This document shows, in pieces, positions 45,030 through 54,691 of a stretch of 64,000 nt of DNA. Made by a program: the position numbers and the translations under genes. This DNA comes from JAPOVO01 sp026708165. GTDB lineage: Bacteria; Chloroflexota; UBA11872; VXNJ01. Each line of letters opens with the position of its first letter. Position 1 is the stretch's first letter. The stretch is taken from the NCBI GenBank assembly GCA_965208775.1, contig OZ242360.1:1674001-1738000 (forward strand). Reading direction: 5' to 3'. The notes below the pieces were generated by a model that made no database searches, was not told where the DNA came from, and saw nothing but the letters and a program-made list of their open reading frames with translations.

Positions 45030-46442
45030 CTATGCGGTGGGCCGGCTGACGGTTCTAACGTCCACGACCTCGCCGGCCAGCGCGGCCGCCGCGACCATGG
45101 CCGGACTCATCAGCAGCGTGCGCCCGGTGGGGCTGCCCTGCCGCCCCTTGAAGTTGCGGTTGCTGGACGAAGCGCAGATCTGATCGCCGACGAGCTTGTC
45201 GGGGTTCATCGCCAGGCACATCGAGCAGCCCGCCTGCCGCCATTCGAATCCGGCGGCCAGGAAGGTCTCGTGAAGTCCCTCGGCCTCGGCCTGCTTGAGC
45301 ACCTGCTGCGATCCGGGCACCACCAGCGCCTTGACGTTCTTGGCGACCCTGCCGCCCGCCGCCACCTTCGCGGCCTCGCGAAGATCGGAGATCCGGGAGT
45401 TGGTGCAGGAGCCAATGAACGCCACGTCGATAGGCGTCTCGGCGATGGCGGCTCCGGGTCGGAGCTTCATGAACGCGAGCGCCTCTTCGACCGAGGCGCG
45501 CTGCGCGCCTTCGAGCGAATCGGGGTCGGGCAGCTTCTCGCCTACGCCGGCGACCTGTCCCGGATTGATTCCCCAGGTGACCATCGGCTCGATATCCGCG
45601 CCATCGATGTCCACGACCGAGTCGTAGTTGGCGTCGTCATCGCTCTTCATGGTCTCCCACCACTCGACGGCGCGGTCGAACTCGGCGCCCTTGGGCGCGA
45701 ACTCACGGCCGCGAATGTAGTCGTAAGTCGTCTGATCGGGGTTCACGTAGCCGACGCGCGCGCCGCCTTCGATCGACATGTTGCAGACGGTCATGCGCTC
45801 TTCCATCGAGAACGCGTCGAACACGTCGCCGCCGTACTCGTAGGCGTACCCCACGCCGCCGTGCACGCCCAGATGCCCGATTATGTGCAGGATTACGTCC
45901 TTGGCGTACACGCCCCGGCCCAGCGACCCGGAAACATCGATGCGCCTGACCTTGAGAGGGTCGATGGCCAGACAGCCGCTCGCCAATACGTCGCGAATCT
46001 GCGACGTGCCTATGCCGATGGCAACCGCGCCGAACGCCCCGTGCGTGCTGGTGTGGCTGTCGCCGCAGGCGATGGTCATTCCCGGCTGAGTCAGACCCAA
46101 CTCGGGGCCGATAACGTGCACGATTCCCTGGCGTCCCGTCGACTCGTCGAAGAATTCGAGGCCGAAGTCGACGGAGTTCCGCTCGATGTGAACGAACATC
46201 TCCTCCGCCATCGCGTCAGCGTATGGCCGCTGCCGGCTGTCCGTGGGGATGATGTGGTCCGCCGTGGCGAAAGTCCGTTCCGGGTATCGCACTGAAAGGT
46301 CGCGTTCGCGGAGCATCTGGAACGCCTGCGGGCTGGTGACTTCGTGCACCAGGTGCAGCCCCATGAAAAGCTGCGTCTGTCCCGACGGCAGCTCCCTTAC
46401 GGTGTGCAGGTCCCAGACTTTTTCGAGCAGCGTCTTACCCAT
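45030..46442 (-). CDS. leuC: 3-isopropylmalate dehydratase large subunit
   Basis: 470 residues. The iron-sulfur ligands lie in FIGSCTNSRISDL and GCSMCLAMNPDKL; GDSHTSTHGAFGAVAIGIGTS and the N-terminal TLLEKVWDLHTV are also typical. ATG overlaps the leuA stop (ATGA). Confidence 0.95.
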   Translation of the reverse strand: MGKTLLEKVWDLHTVRELPSGQTQLFMGLHLVHEVTSPQAFQMLRERDLSVRYPERTFATADHIIPTDSRQRPYADAMAEEMFVHIERNSVDFGLEFFDESTGRQGIVHVIGPELGLTQPGMTIACGDSHTSTHGAFGAVAIGIGTSQIRDVLASGCLAIDPLKVRRIDVSGSLGRGVYAKDVILHIIGHLGVHGGVGYAYEYGGDVFDAFSMEERMTVCNMSIEGGARVGYVNPDQTTYDYIRGREFAPKGAEFDRAVEWWETMKSDDDANYDSVVDIDGADIEPMVTWGINPGQVAGVGEKLPDPDSLEGAQRASVEEALAFMKLRPGAAIAETPIDVAFIGSCTNSRISDLREAAKVAAGGRVAKNVKALVVPGSQQVLKQAEAEGLHETFLAAGFEWRQAGCSMCLAMNPDKLVGDQICASSSNRNFKGRQGSPTGRTLLMSPAMVAAAALAGEVVDVRTVSRPTA

Positions 46443-48007
46443 CAGCTTGCCACTCCTGCCGCGACCGCGGCGCGGGCGTCCTCCTGCGCTTCGACCCCAA
46501 GGATGCTGAGCAGGCGGTTCAACGAGTTCACGTATGCCTTGGCGCTCGCGACGATGATGTCCGTGTCCGCGCCGTATCCGGTAAACGTCCGCCCGCGGCT
46601 CTCGATCTTGATGGTCACCTCGCCCAAGGCGTCTATCCCTTCGGTAACCGAGTTGACCGAGAACTCGGTCAACTCGTTCGGAACGTCGATTATGCGGTTT
46701 ATCGCCTGGTAGACGGCGTCGACCGGTCCGGTGCCGAGCGCGGCGTCCTTAAGGACCTTGCCGTCGTCGGACTTAAGCCGCACGGTGGCCGTGGGGATGC
46801 TGTTGCTGCCGCAGGTCACCTGGACCATGTCCAGCTCGTACGCCTGATCGAACGCCTGGTGAAACTGGTCTTCGAGAATCGCCTGGATGTCCCGGTCCGA
46901 AACCTCCTTCTTGCGGTCCGCGAGCTGCTTGAAAGCCAGGAATACGGCCTCGAAGTCGGTAGTCTCCAAATCGATGCCGATCTCTTCGAGGTGGGCGCGA
47001 AACGCGTGCCGGCCCGACGTCTTGCCGAGCACGATCTTGCTGTGACCCTGGCCCACGTCCTCGGGACGCATGATCTCGTATGTGGTGCGCTCCTTGAGCA
47101 TTCCATCCTGGTGCAGGCCTGACGAGTGGGCGAACGCGTTGGCGCCCACGACTGCCTTGTTGGGCGGGACGACCATGCCCATGTAGCTGCTGACCATCCG
47201 GCTGGTTTTGAAAAGCTCGGAGTGGACCATCCGGGTTCCCGCCTGGTAGTAGTCCGCGCGCGTGCGCAGGGCCATGACGATCTCTTCCTGCGAGGCGTTG
47301 CCGGCGCGCTCGCCGACGCCGTTGATCGTGCACTCGACCTGCGAGACGCCTTCCAGTATTCCGGCGAGCGAGTTGGAAACCGCCTGCCCGAGGTCGTCGT
47401 GGCAGTGCACCGAGACAATCACCTCGTCGATGCCCGGCACGTTGTTCATGCAATAGCGGACAAGCTCCGCAAATTCTCCGGGCATGGCGTAGCCGACCGA
47501 GTCGGGGATGTTCACGACCGTAGCACCCGCGGCTATCGCCTCGGCGAACACCTCGCAGACGAAGTCGGGATCGCTGCGGGTGGCGTCCATCGCGGAAAAC
47601 TCCACGTGCGGGCACATATTTTTCGCGAATCGCACCGTTCTGCCGGTCAGCTCGACAAGCTCCCGCCTGGAGATTCTGAGCTGCTTTTCGATGTGTATGT
47701 CGGAGGTTGAGATTACCGTGTGCAGCAGCGGGCGCTCGGCCGATTTCAGCGCCTCCCACGTACGCTCGAGCTGGTTCTCCCGAAACCCGGAGAGCGCCGC
47801 GATCTCGACATCGCGAAACTCCCTGCTCATCGTCTCGACGGCTTTGAAATCGCCGGGCGAGGTCGAGGGAAACCCGGCCTCGATAACGTCGACTTTGAGC
47901 CGCGTGAGCTGGCGGCCGATCTCCAGCTTTTCCTCGAGGGTCAGCGCGCCGCCCGCGGCCTGCTCGCCGTCGCGCAGTGTCGTGTCGAAAATCCGTATCT
48001 GTCTCAA
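46442..48007 (-). CDS. leuA: 2-isopropylmalate synthase
   Basis: 521 residues. I set the start at TTG 48007 because AGGAG lies eight bases upstream and the product then begins RQIRIFDTTLRDGEQ; an in-frame TTG at 48043 is possible. Metal site VSVHCHDDLG, TINGVGERAGNAS and a C-terminal allosteric domain (leucine-binding) are present. It performs the first step of leucine synthesis. Confidence 0.95.
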   Translation of the reverse strand: MRQIRIFDTTLRDGEQAAGGALTLEEKLEIGRQLTRLKVDVIEAGFPSTSPGDFKAVETMSREFRDVEIAALSGFRENQLERTWEALKSAERPLLHTVISTSDIHIEKQLRISRRELVELTGRTVRFAKNMCPHVEFSAMDATRSDPDFVCEVFAEAIAAGATVVNIPDSVGYAMPGEFAELVRYCMNNVPGIDEVIVSVHCHDDLGQAVSNSLAGILEGVSQVECTINGVGERAGNASQEEIVMALRTRADYYQAGTRMVHSELFKTSRMVSSYMGMVVPPNKAVVGANAFAHSSGLHQDGMLKERTTYEIMRPEDVGQGHSKIVLGKTSGRHAFRAHLEEIGIDLETTDFEAVFLAFKQLADRKKEVSDRDIQAILEDQFHQAFDQAYELDMVQVTCGSNSIPTATVRLKSDDGKVLKDAALGTGPVDAVYQAINRIIDVPNELTEFSVNSVTEGIDALGEVTIKIESRGRTFTGYGADTDIIVASAKAYVNSLNRLLSILGVEAQEDARAAVAAGVAS

Positions 48008-48041
48008 CTCTGGTGCTCCTAGTTGGAAAACTCGCTTACCC

Positions 48042-48070
48042 AAGGGCCGCCAAATCCGACGGCGGCCCTT
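48042..48070. repeat. Hairpin before leuA
   Basis: AAGGGCCGCC and GGCGGCCCTT form a perfect ten-base-pair stem with a nine-base loop, between ilvC and leuA; a G/C-rich imperfect inverted repeat follows at about 48078-48111. There is no T-run, so it is more likely a repeat element or processing signal than a terminator. Confidence 0.45.
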
Positions 48071-48166
48071 CCAGGATCCCCTCCTCCCCTTACCGGGGGG
48101 AGGGGAGGGTAAGCGCGAGCACGCCAGCCGTGGCGCAGGCGATCGACCGGGTCGAGACCATTGCCG

Positions 48167-49168
48167 TTACTCTCTCGGCTTCTGAATGTGAGGCATCATC
48201 GAACGCAGCCGCGCGCCGACCTCTTCGACGGGATGCTCGCTGTCGAGGTTTCGCATGGCGTTGAACGCGGGCTTTCCGGCCTGGTTTTCGAGAATCCAGT
48301 CGCGCGCGAACGATCCGCTCTGAACGTCCGCCAGCAATTCCTTCATCGCCTGCCGGGACTCCGCGCCGATGACCCTGGGGCCTCCGGTGTAGTCTCCGTA
48401 TTCGGCGGTGTCGCTAACCGAGTAGCGCATGTAGGCCAGCCCGCCCTGATAGATCAGGTCCACGATCAGCTTCAACTCGTGCAGGCACTCGAAGTAGGCC
48501 AGCTCGGGAGCGTAGCCCGCTTCCACCAGCGTTTCGAAACCGGCCTTGATGAGACTGGACACGCCGCCGCAGAGCACGGCCTGCTCGCCGAAGAGATCGG
48601 TCTCGGTCTCGTCCTTGAAGGTCGTCTCCATCAGTCCGGCCCGGGTCGCGCCGAGCGCCTTGGCGTAGGCGAGCGCTATCTGCCGGGCGCGCCCGCTGGC
48701 GTCCTGCTGGATGGCGAACAGCGCCGGCACGCCAACGCCCTCTTCGAACTGGTCGCGAATGATGTGGCCAGGTCCCTTGGGGGCCACCATTGCCACGTCC
48801 ACGTCTTTGGGCGGGACGATCTGTCCGTAGTGGATGTTGAATCCGTGGGCGAACATCAGCATGTTGCCCGGCTCTAAGTTCGGAGCGATTTCGTTGTTAT
48901 ATATCTCCGCCGCGTTCTGGTCGGGTACGAGGATCATCACGATGTCGGACGCCTGTGTGGCTTCGTCCGTGCTCAGCACGAGCAGGTCTTCCGCCTCGGC
49001 CCGAACGCGCGAGGAGCTGCCCTCGCGAAGTCCCACGATCACGTCGCCGCCGCTGTCCTTGAGGTTCAGCGCGTGAGCGTGTCCCTGGCTGCCGTAGCCG
49101 ATAACCGCGATTCGTCGACCGGCGATCTCGTCGAGATCGGCGTCCGCGTCGTAATAGATCGTCGCCAT
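48167..49168 (-). CDS. ilvC: Ketol-acid reductoisomerase
   Basis: 333 residues, class I length. The NADPH site GYGSQGHAHALNLKDSG, MVAPKGPGHIIRDQFEEG, and EQAVLCGG with the acid residues of the C-terminal knotted domain (ETETDLFGEQ) are intact. Converts acetolactate or acetohydroxybutyrate to the dihydroxy acids. ilvD is not in the window. Confidence 0.96.
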   Translation of the reverse strand: MATIYYDADADLDEIAGRRIAVIGYGSQGHAHALNLKDSGGDVIVGLREGSSSRVRAEAEDLLVLSTDEATQASDIVMILVPDQNAAEIYNNEIAPNLEPGNMLMFAHGFNIHYGQIVPPKDVDVAMVAPKGPGHIIRDQFEEGVGVPALFAIQQDASGRARQIALAYAKALGATRAGLMETTFKDETETDLFGEQAVLCGGVSSLIKAGFETLVEAGYAPELAYFECLHELKLIVDLIYQGGLAYMRYSVSDTAEYGDYTGGPRVIGAESRQAMKELLADVQSGSFARDWILENQAGKPAFNAMRNLDSEHPVEEVGARLRSMMPHIQKPRE

Positions 49169-49172
49169 TCGG

Positions 49173-49718
49173 CTACTCCTTGTGATTCGATCCGGGGCGT
49201 CTCGCGGCGACCGGGCCCCTGGCCCTTCGAACGTCTCCGCGCGCCATCGTAATCAAGCCGGTGCGCGTCAACTCGACGACTCCGAAATCGCCGGCCAGGC
49301 TCAGAAACCGCTCAATGGTATACGGAGAAGCGGTCAGCTGGACTATCAACGCGTTGCGGCCGACGTCCACGACTTCGCCGTCGAAGGCTTGCGCCAGCGC
49401 GACGACCGACGACCGTTCCGCGCCGTGCGCCGCGATTTTGACGAGGGCCAACTCCTTGTCGACCCGGTCGGCATTCGTAATGTCGACGACCTTTACGACC
49501 TCGACGAGCTTGTAAAGGTGCTTTTCGCACTGCTTGATGTGCGCGCCCGTGCCCTCGATGACTATCGTCATTCGGGAGATCCCGGGCTGCTCGGAGTGAC
49601 CGACGTTGAGACTGGCAATGTTGAAGCCCCGGCGCCGAAAGAGCGTGGCGACCTTGGTCAATACGCCCGGATTGTCTTCGACGAGCGCGACCAGCGTGCT
49701 GAGTCCCTCCGTTTTCAT
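49173..49718 (-). CDS. ilvN: Acetolactate synthase small subunit
   Basis: 181 residues from ATG 49718, overlapping the ilvB stop (ATGA). The ACT domain has LVEDNPGVLTKVATLFRRRG and FNIASLNVG, followed by the ALS_ss_C domain with ELALVKI and TGLITMARG. It confers valine feedback on IlvB. Confidence 0.94.
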   Translation of the reverse strand: MKTEGLSTLVALVEDNPGVLTKVATLFRRRGFNIASLNVGHSEQPGISRMTIVIEGTGAHIKQCEKHLYKLVEVVKVVDITNADRVDKELALVKIAAHGAERSSVVALAQAFDGEVVDVGRNALIVQLTASPYTIERFLSLAGDFGVVELTRTGLITMARGDVRRARGPVAARRPGSNHKE

Positions 49719-51394
49719 CGTTCGACCGTTTCGGCCAGGCTCGCGCCGGGCTCGACCATGGGATAGCAGTCTTCCAGCTCGTCCACGATGAAATCGACGA
49801 GAACGGGACCGTCGAATTCCATGGCCTGGCTTATGGCGTCTCGGGCCTCGTCCTGGGTCTCGGCTCGTATGCCGCGGATTCCAAACGCCTCCGCGACCTT
49901 GGCGAAGTCGGGGTTGATAAGCTCCGCGCCCATCAGCCGCCCGTTGTAGAAGCGGTTCTGCCACTGGCGGATCATGCCGAGATGGGCGTTGTTCATCACG
50001 CCGACCTTGACCGGAATGTTGTATTCGGCCATTGCGGCGAGCTCCTGAATGTTGATCTGCAAGCCGCCGTCCCCGGTCACGCACCAGACAGTCTGGTCCG
50101 GGCGGGCCACCTGCACGCCCATCGCCGCCGGCAGCGCGTAGCCCATTCCTCCCAGGCCGCCGGCCGAGAAGAAGGTGTAGGGCTTCTCGTAGAAGAACAT
50201 CTGCGAGGCCCACATCTGGTTCTGGCCGACGTCGGCAACGACTATTGCTTCGCCCTCGGTCGCCTCGTAGATGTAGCGGACCATGTGCTGCGGCAGAAAC
50301 TCCTCGTTCGGCGGCGGCTCGTGCGAGGGATGATTCGTCCTCAGCCGGTTGAGCTCTTCCAGCCACGCCGTGTGCGTGTTGGCGCTGACGAGCGGATTGA
50401 GTATTTGCAACGTCGCCTTTACGTCGCCGACTATCGGAACCGCGGTAGGCACGACCTTTTCGATCTCGGCGGGATCGATGTCCACGTGAATGATCTTCGC
50501 CTTGGGAGCGAAGTCGGGCACTCTGCCGGTGACGCGGTCGTCGAACCTCAGGCCCAGTCCGATAATCAGGTCGCAGTCGCTGACGGCCATGTTCGCGTAG
50601 TACATGCCGTGCATACCGATCATGCCGAACGACAATGGGTGCGTTTCGGGGAAGTCGCCCACGCCGTGCAGCGTGGTGATGACGGGGATCTCGGCCTTCT
50701 CGGCAAGCTCGCGCAGCTCTTCGAACGCGCCGGAAATAGCCACGCCGTGCCCGGCCATGATCACCGGACGCTCGGACTTGTCGATCAGCTCGGCGGCCTT
50801 GCGGATCATGCGGCGATGCCCCGCGCCTGCCGGCTTGTAGCCTCGCAGCTCGACCGACTCCGGGACCGGTTCGTCGGTTTCGTCCAGGAAAACGTCCTTC
50901 GGCACGTCCACCAGCACGGGGCCGGGGCGGCCGGATCGGGCCAGATAGAACGCCTCTTTCATGATGCGCGGCAGCTCATGGACGCTCTTGACGAGGTAGT
51001 TCTGCTTGGTGATAGGGATGGTGACGCCGGTGATGTCGGTCTCCTGGAACGCGTCGGTGCCGATAAACGGAGTCGCCACCTGTCCGGTCAGGAATACGAC
51101 CGGTATGGAGTCCATCATCGCACTGGCTATTGGAGTCACCAGATTTGTGGCTCCCGGCCCCGAAGTGGACGTCGCCACTCCCACCGAATTCAAAGCCCGC
51201 GCGTAGCCGTCGGCGGCGTAGCCCGCGCCCTGCTCGTTGCGCATCAGGTAGTGCTTTATCTGCGGGTAGTCGTACAGGGAGTCGTAGAACGGCAGGCTGG
51301 CGCCCCCGGGCATTCCGAAGATCGCGGTGACGCCTTCTTCCAGGAAAACGTCGCAGATGATGCTTCCGCCGGTTCTGACTTTTCGATCAATCAT
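49715..51394 (-). CDS. ilvB: Acetolactate synthase large subunit
   Basis: 559 residues. The ThDP-dependent fold: GMPGGASLPFYDSLYD, NEQGAGYAADGYARA with the catalytic Glu, GLGGMGYALPAAMG and VTGDGGLQINIQELAAM plus GVMNN. FAD and ThDP would be bound. First structural gene after the T-box leader. Confidence 0.96.
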   Translation of the reverse strand: MIDRKVRTGGSIICDVFLEEGVTAIFGMPGGASLPFYDSLYDYPQIKHYLMRNEQGAGYAADGYARALNSVGVATSTSGPGATNLVTPIASAMMDSIPVVFLTGQVATPFIGTDAFQETDITGVTIPITKQNYLVKSVHELPRIMKEAFYLARSGRPGPVLVDVPKDVFLDETDEPVPESVELRGYKPAGAGHRRMIRKAAELIDKSERPVIMAGHGVAISGAFEELRELAEKAEIPVITTLHGVGDFPETHPLSFGMIGMHGMYYANMAVSDCDLIIGLGLRFDDRVTGRVPDFAPKAKIIHVDIDPAEIEKVVPTAVPIVGDVKATLQILNPLVSANTHTAWLEELNRLRTNHPSHEPPPNEEFLPQHMVRYIYEATEGEAIVVADVGQNQMWASQMFFYEKPYTFFSAGGLGGMGYALPAAMGVQVARPDQTVWCVTGDGGLQINIQELAAMAEYNIPVKVGVMNNAHLGMIRQWQNRFYNGRLMGAELINPDFAKVAEAFGIRGIRAETQDEARDAISQAMEFDGPVLVDFIVDELEDCYPMVEPGASLAETVER

Positions 51395-51459
51395 TTGTTT
51401 GCTCTTTTGCTCCGGTTATATCCGCCCTCTGGGGCGGTGTTGTTGAAATTGGATCCTGA

Positions 51460-51600
51460 CTAACGGGGATTCTCGCCGCCCGGCGAGTCCCCGCCGAGTA
51501 CCGCTACAAGCGGCCCTCCCGGAGCTGTAAGGCGAAGTAGCGAGGTCGAACGATAGACGCGGCCGTCCCGTTCCGATGTTGCGATTCGCCTTCGAGTCAT
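51460..51600 (-). CDS. Possible leader peptide upstream of ilvB
   Basis: 46 residues from ATG 51600 with GGAAGAAGAGAC upstream; contains TSLLRLTAP. Its end overlaps a hairpin (GGGGACTCGCC...GGCGAGAATCCCC), and a further stem CCGCCC-CAGA-GGGCGG lies just before ilvB. It may be a translated leader within the T-box transcript or chance; there is no strong leucine-codon run. Confidence 0.25.
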   Translation of the reverse strand: MTRRRIATSERDGRVYRSTSLLRLTAPGGPLVAVLGGDSPGGENPR

Positions 51601-51716
51601 TTCTGAAGTCTCTTCTTCCAAATGCCTGTCTTCTACTCTAGTCGCTGTCTTTCCGCTGTCGGCGCGTCGTACTTAAACGCTGCCTTAAGCCAGTCTTATT
51701 GACCCGGCCCGCGGTC

Positions 51717-51975
51717 AACAAAAAACAACCGCCACACGGGGACGGAATCTGTATCCGCGGTACCACCCCGCTTGGCGGTCTGAACGCCCACTCATTTGCC
51801 GGGTAACGTCCGGCTCTCGTCCGTCCCTAATTTGCGTCAACGGTTCAGGACGGCGGCTCGGGGGCGAGTTCGGAAGGACCGCCCGCCGGGCTTGCACCAT
51901 TCCCGGCTCGCTAGAGAGCGGCTGGCTGCCTACTACTCCCCGTCTCAGCCTTTTGCCCATAGTCAGCGAAAATTG
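51717..51975 (-). promoter_or_regulatory. T-box leader of the ilv-leu operon
   Basis: On the minus strand, stem I opens with GGGGAGTAGTAGG and has the distal AGCGAGCCGGGAATGGTG. The 3-prime side of the specifier loop reads GAA then CTC at 51866-51868, a leucine codon. The T-box sequence GGGGTGGTACCGCGG is at 51755-51769. The terminator pairs CCGCCA..CGGGG with CCCCG..TGGCGG and ends in TTGTTTTTTG. Uncharged tRNA-Leu would stabilise the antiterminator. A TATAGT -10 at 51981-51986 precedes it. The specifier reading is inference. Confidence 0.9.
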
Positions 51976-52105
51976 GGCGCACTATACCCAACGCCTCTCC
52001 GACAAAGGCTCCCAATTATGCGCGGCCAGGTTGAACGGTGTCAACGGTCCGGACGCAGTTCACTTTCAACACCGCCGCCAAGAGCGGCAAAGCGCTGTGA
52101 CTATC

Positions 52106-54052
52106 TCAACCGTCCTTGAGAACCCTCTTGTCCGCAATCTGCTCTTCAAGCGAACGCGCGTTTGGGATGGCCTGCTGGACGTGATGTGCTTCAACGAGCC
52201 GGTCGCCGCGAACCCGCGCCAGGTCGCCCGCCGCCCGCACCAGCCCGCCCAGCTCACGGAGTCTGAGCGTCAATCTATCCTCGCTGCCTGCGCGCAGCCG
52301 GGACTGGCGGACAACTGTCTCTACGGCGTCCTCGCCGAAGTGTGGGATTCTGCCGTCCTTTCGGACTTCCTGCGCCACGAATTTCGACATCCGCGCCCTG
52401 TTTTCCTGGCTGTCGTCCATCGAGTCGTTCATATAGATCTCGTACCCGGCGCCGCGAATTCGTGATCGTAACGCGGGATGCATCTTCTCGATGTCCTGCA
52501 TGTTTCCGGCAATGACCACGACGAAATCGCAAGGGATGGCGCCTGTCCGCACCATCGATCCGCTGGATCCGGGGCTGCGGCCCGAAATCGGAAAACGGCG
52601 CTCCTGAATGGCGGTGAGCAGGCTCTGCTGCGACTCCATCCCAAGCGTTGCGACTTCGTCGATGAACAGCACCCCACCGTTAGCCACGTGAATGGCCCCG
52701 GCCTCGACGAGCTGATGCGCGGGAGTCTCGTAGCCGCCGGACTGAAAGGGATCGTGCCGCACATCGCCGAGCAGCGCGCCGGCGTGAAATCCCGTAGCGT
52801 CGACGAACGGCGCCGAATTCCGCTTGGCGTTGTTTACTAGTAGTTTCGGAACAGGAACCGCGGCTGTCGAGCGAAACACGCGGCGGAGGATAAACAGCAG
52901 CAGGATCGCGGCCCCGCCTCCGGCCAGGAAGAGATAGTTACCCTTGGAGATCGCGAAGAAAGCCGCGATGATGGCCGCCGCCGCCGCGCCCACCCAAAAT
53001 ATGTAGCTCACCGAGGTCTCGGCCGTCTTCTGGCGGCGTTTGGCGTCACGCACCTGGCGCTCGCCCTCGCCCGCCGGGACCTCTTCGATGACGGGGCTGA
53101 CGCGGCTTTCGCTGTTCGGGTAGACGAGAATGTCGGTAAGGTCCCTGGCGGGGAGCATCTCGCTCATGGCTGAAGCCAGCATGCTCTTGCCGGTCCCCGG
53201 TTCGCCTACGAGCAATATGAAACGCCGCTGCCGGGCCGCGATTCGCACCAACTCGGCCGCTTCGTCCTGACCGATCACTTGATCGATCAGCGCCTCGGGG
53301 GTCTCGATCTCCTCCGTCGTCGCCGGTTTGGACTCACCGTTCACGGTTGCTGTAGACAGACCGTTTTCCGACTGCCCGTTCAGCAGCGTCTCCGCCGCGG
53401 CGGTCCTCTCCGGAAACGTCTCGCGCAGCGCGTCGGAAAGCGCTCTCGCAGCCTCGCCGCGCAGCCTTTCATTGCCGCTGCCGGCCCAACGCTCCACCAG
53501 CGCCATTGCAAGCTCCGGCGCTTCGCTGGTGAACGTTTGCCCTACGATCTGACGGCCTATTTGGCGGGTGTCCTTTGGACCGGCGGAGTTGAGCGGCTCT
53601 TCCAGCAGCGGGGCGATCATGTCGAGGCCAATGCCTGGGGATTCCCGCATGGCCGCCACCGCGGAGAACGCCACCGCCCGGCGCTGAGCGGGCCCCTCTT
53701 CACGGGCGGCGCGCAGGATCATCTCTCGCACCTCTCCGCGCTCGCTCAGCCAAGCCTTGCCGTACCCGAAAGCGCTGCCTTCCCGCACGAAACGGTCTTT
53801 GTCCCCAGCCAGCCGGGCGAGTCGCTGGATGACGGTAACGGCGTCGATGTCTGTGTACCCTCCCAGGATCTTGCCGGCCAGATAACGGGCGGGCCACTCG
53901 TCCCGGTCCGAAAGCTCCAGTGCCTTGGCCAGTCCCTGGTCGCCTGACGGTATACGGGCTTCGAGTCTTTGCAGGCCGAGGATGGTCGCTTCAGGCGACT
54001 TAGACTTGCTTACGATGGCGAGCGTGGCACGCTCGAACAGTCCCAGAGCGAT
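52106..54052 (-). CDS. LonB-type membrane AAA+ ATPase lacking protease domain
   Basis: 560 residues from GTG 53788, but conserved-looking HEAT-like helices continue upstream for about 90 codons with no ATG/GTG/TTG; AUC 54050-54052, nine bases after GGAAGGGG, is a possible start. Numbered from 53788: HEAT-like region 1-130, Walker A GEPGTGKS 195-202, two membrane helices 263-280 and 286-302, then GFHAGALLGDVRHDPFQSGG and Walker B VLFIDE 373-378, the archaeal/LonB layout. After the AAA lid it stops at SLEEQIADKRV; the Ser-Lys protease domain is absent. Likely a membrane unfoldase or remodelling ATPase. Confidence 0.85.
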   Translation of the reverse strand: MALGLFERATLAIVSKSKSPEATILGLQRLEARIPSGDQGLAKALELSDRDEWPARYLAGKILGGYTDIDAVTVIQRLARLAGDKDRFVREGSAFGYGKAWLSERGEVREMILRAAREEGPAQRRAVAFSAVAAMRESPGIGLDMIAPLLEEPLNSAGPKDTRQIGRQIVGQTFTSEAPELAMALVERWAGSGNERLRGEAARALSDALRETFPERTAAAETLLNGQSENGLSTATVNGESKPATTEEIETPEALIDQVIGQDEAAELVRIAARQRRFILLVGEPGTGKSMLASAMSEMLPARDLTDILVYPNSESRVSPVIEEVPAGEGERQVRDAKRRQKTAETSVSYIFWVGAAAAAIIAAFFAISKGNYLFLAGGGAAILLLFILRRVFRSTAAVPVPKLLVNNAKRNSAPFVDATGFHAGALLGDVRHDPFQSGGYETPAHQLVEAGAIHVANGGVLFIDEVATLGMESQQSLLTAIQERRFPISGRSPGSSGSMVRTGAIPCDFVVVIAGNMQDIEKMHPALRSRIRGAGYEIYMNDSMDDSQENRARMSKFVAQEVRKDGRIPHFGEDAVETVVRQSRLRAGSEDRLTLRLRELGGLVRAAGDLARVRGDRLVEAHHVQQAIPNARSLEEQIADKRVLKDG

Positions 54053-54079
54053 TTTGCCGATCCCCTTCCAGCAACCGGC

Positions 54080-54691
54080 TTAGGCGGTCTGCTCTCCTTC
54101 GGCTTGCTTCGCAGGAAGCCGGGCGGATCGAAGCGACAAGCGACCCCGAATGAACAGCCCCACGATAATTCCGGCGAGCACGACTATCAGTAGATACGCA
54201 GTGGTTTTGATCTTGACGCCAAGCGGCGGATCGAACCCGGCCACGTCGATTTCGGACTCGGCGACCACCGGATCGAACGCCGCCGCGCCTTCAACAGGCG
54301 AGGCCATGACTGAAACGCGATGCCCGGCTCCGTCGAAGAACTGGAACGCCAATCGGAAGGCGCCGTCTGGAGCCGCGAACGAGAAGGCCGTCATGTTCTT
54401 TTCGTCTTCGAGGTGAAACGCGCTTACGTCAAATTGCACGCCTTCAACCTGACTCCCCGAGGCGTCCGTGACCGCGCCCGAAATGACGGCGAGCTCTCCC
54501 ACCGCCGGAACTTCAGGGTCCAGCGTGACGGTCAGAGTGGTCCCACCCGATGTCGCGTCGAAGCTCATTGGCGGTCCGGCCTCGTAGCCCTCGTCACCAG
54601 CAAACCCAAACTCAACCGAGACCAAAATGCCAACCAACAAGAGCACGGCAATCGCGACTACCGTGCCTACCGCCATGATCGGTCCGCGCAT
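54080..54691 (-). CDS. Membrane-anchored beta-domain protein
   Basis: 203 residues; ATG 54691 overlaps the upstream stop (TAATG). An N-terminal helix (MAVGTVVAIAVLLLVGILVS), a beta-rich outer domain with TTLTVTLDPEVPAVGELAVI and DGAFRLAFQFFDGAGHRVSV, and a C-terminal helix with a basic tail. It resembles small Ig-like or NikM/DUF4198-type metal-associated domains only loosely. It is in one operon with cbtB-like, the signal-peptide protein and the AAA+ gene; role unknown. Confidence 0.65.
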   Translation of the reverse strand: MRGPIMAVGTVVAIAVLLLVGILVSVEFGFAGDEGYEAGPPMSFDATSGGTTLTVTLDPEVPAVGELAVISGAVTDASGSQVEGVQFDVSAFHLEDEKNMTAFSFAAPDGAFRLAFQFFDGAGHRVSVMASPVEGAAAFDPVVAESEIDVAGFDPPLGVKIKTTAYLLIVVLAGIIVGLFIRGRLSLRSARLPAKQAEGEQTA

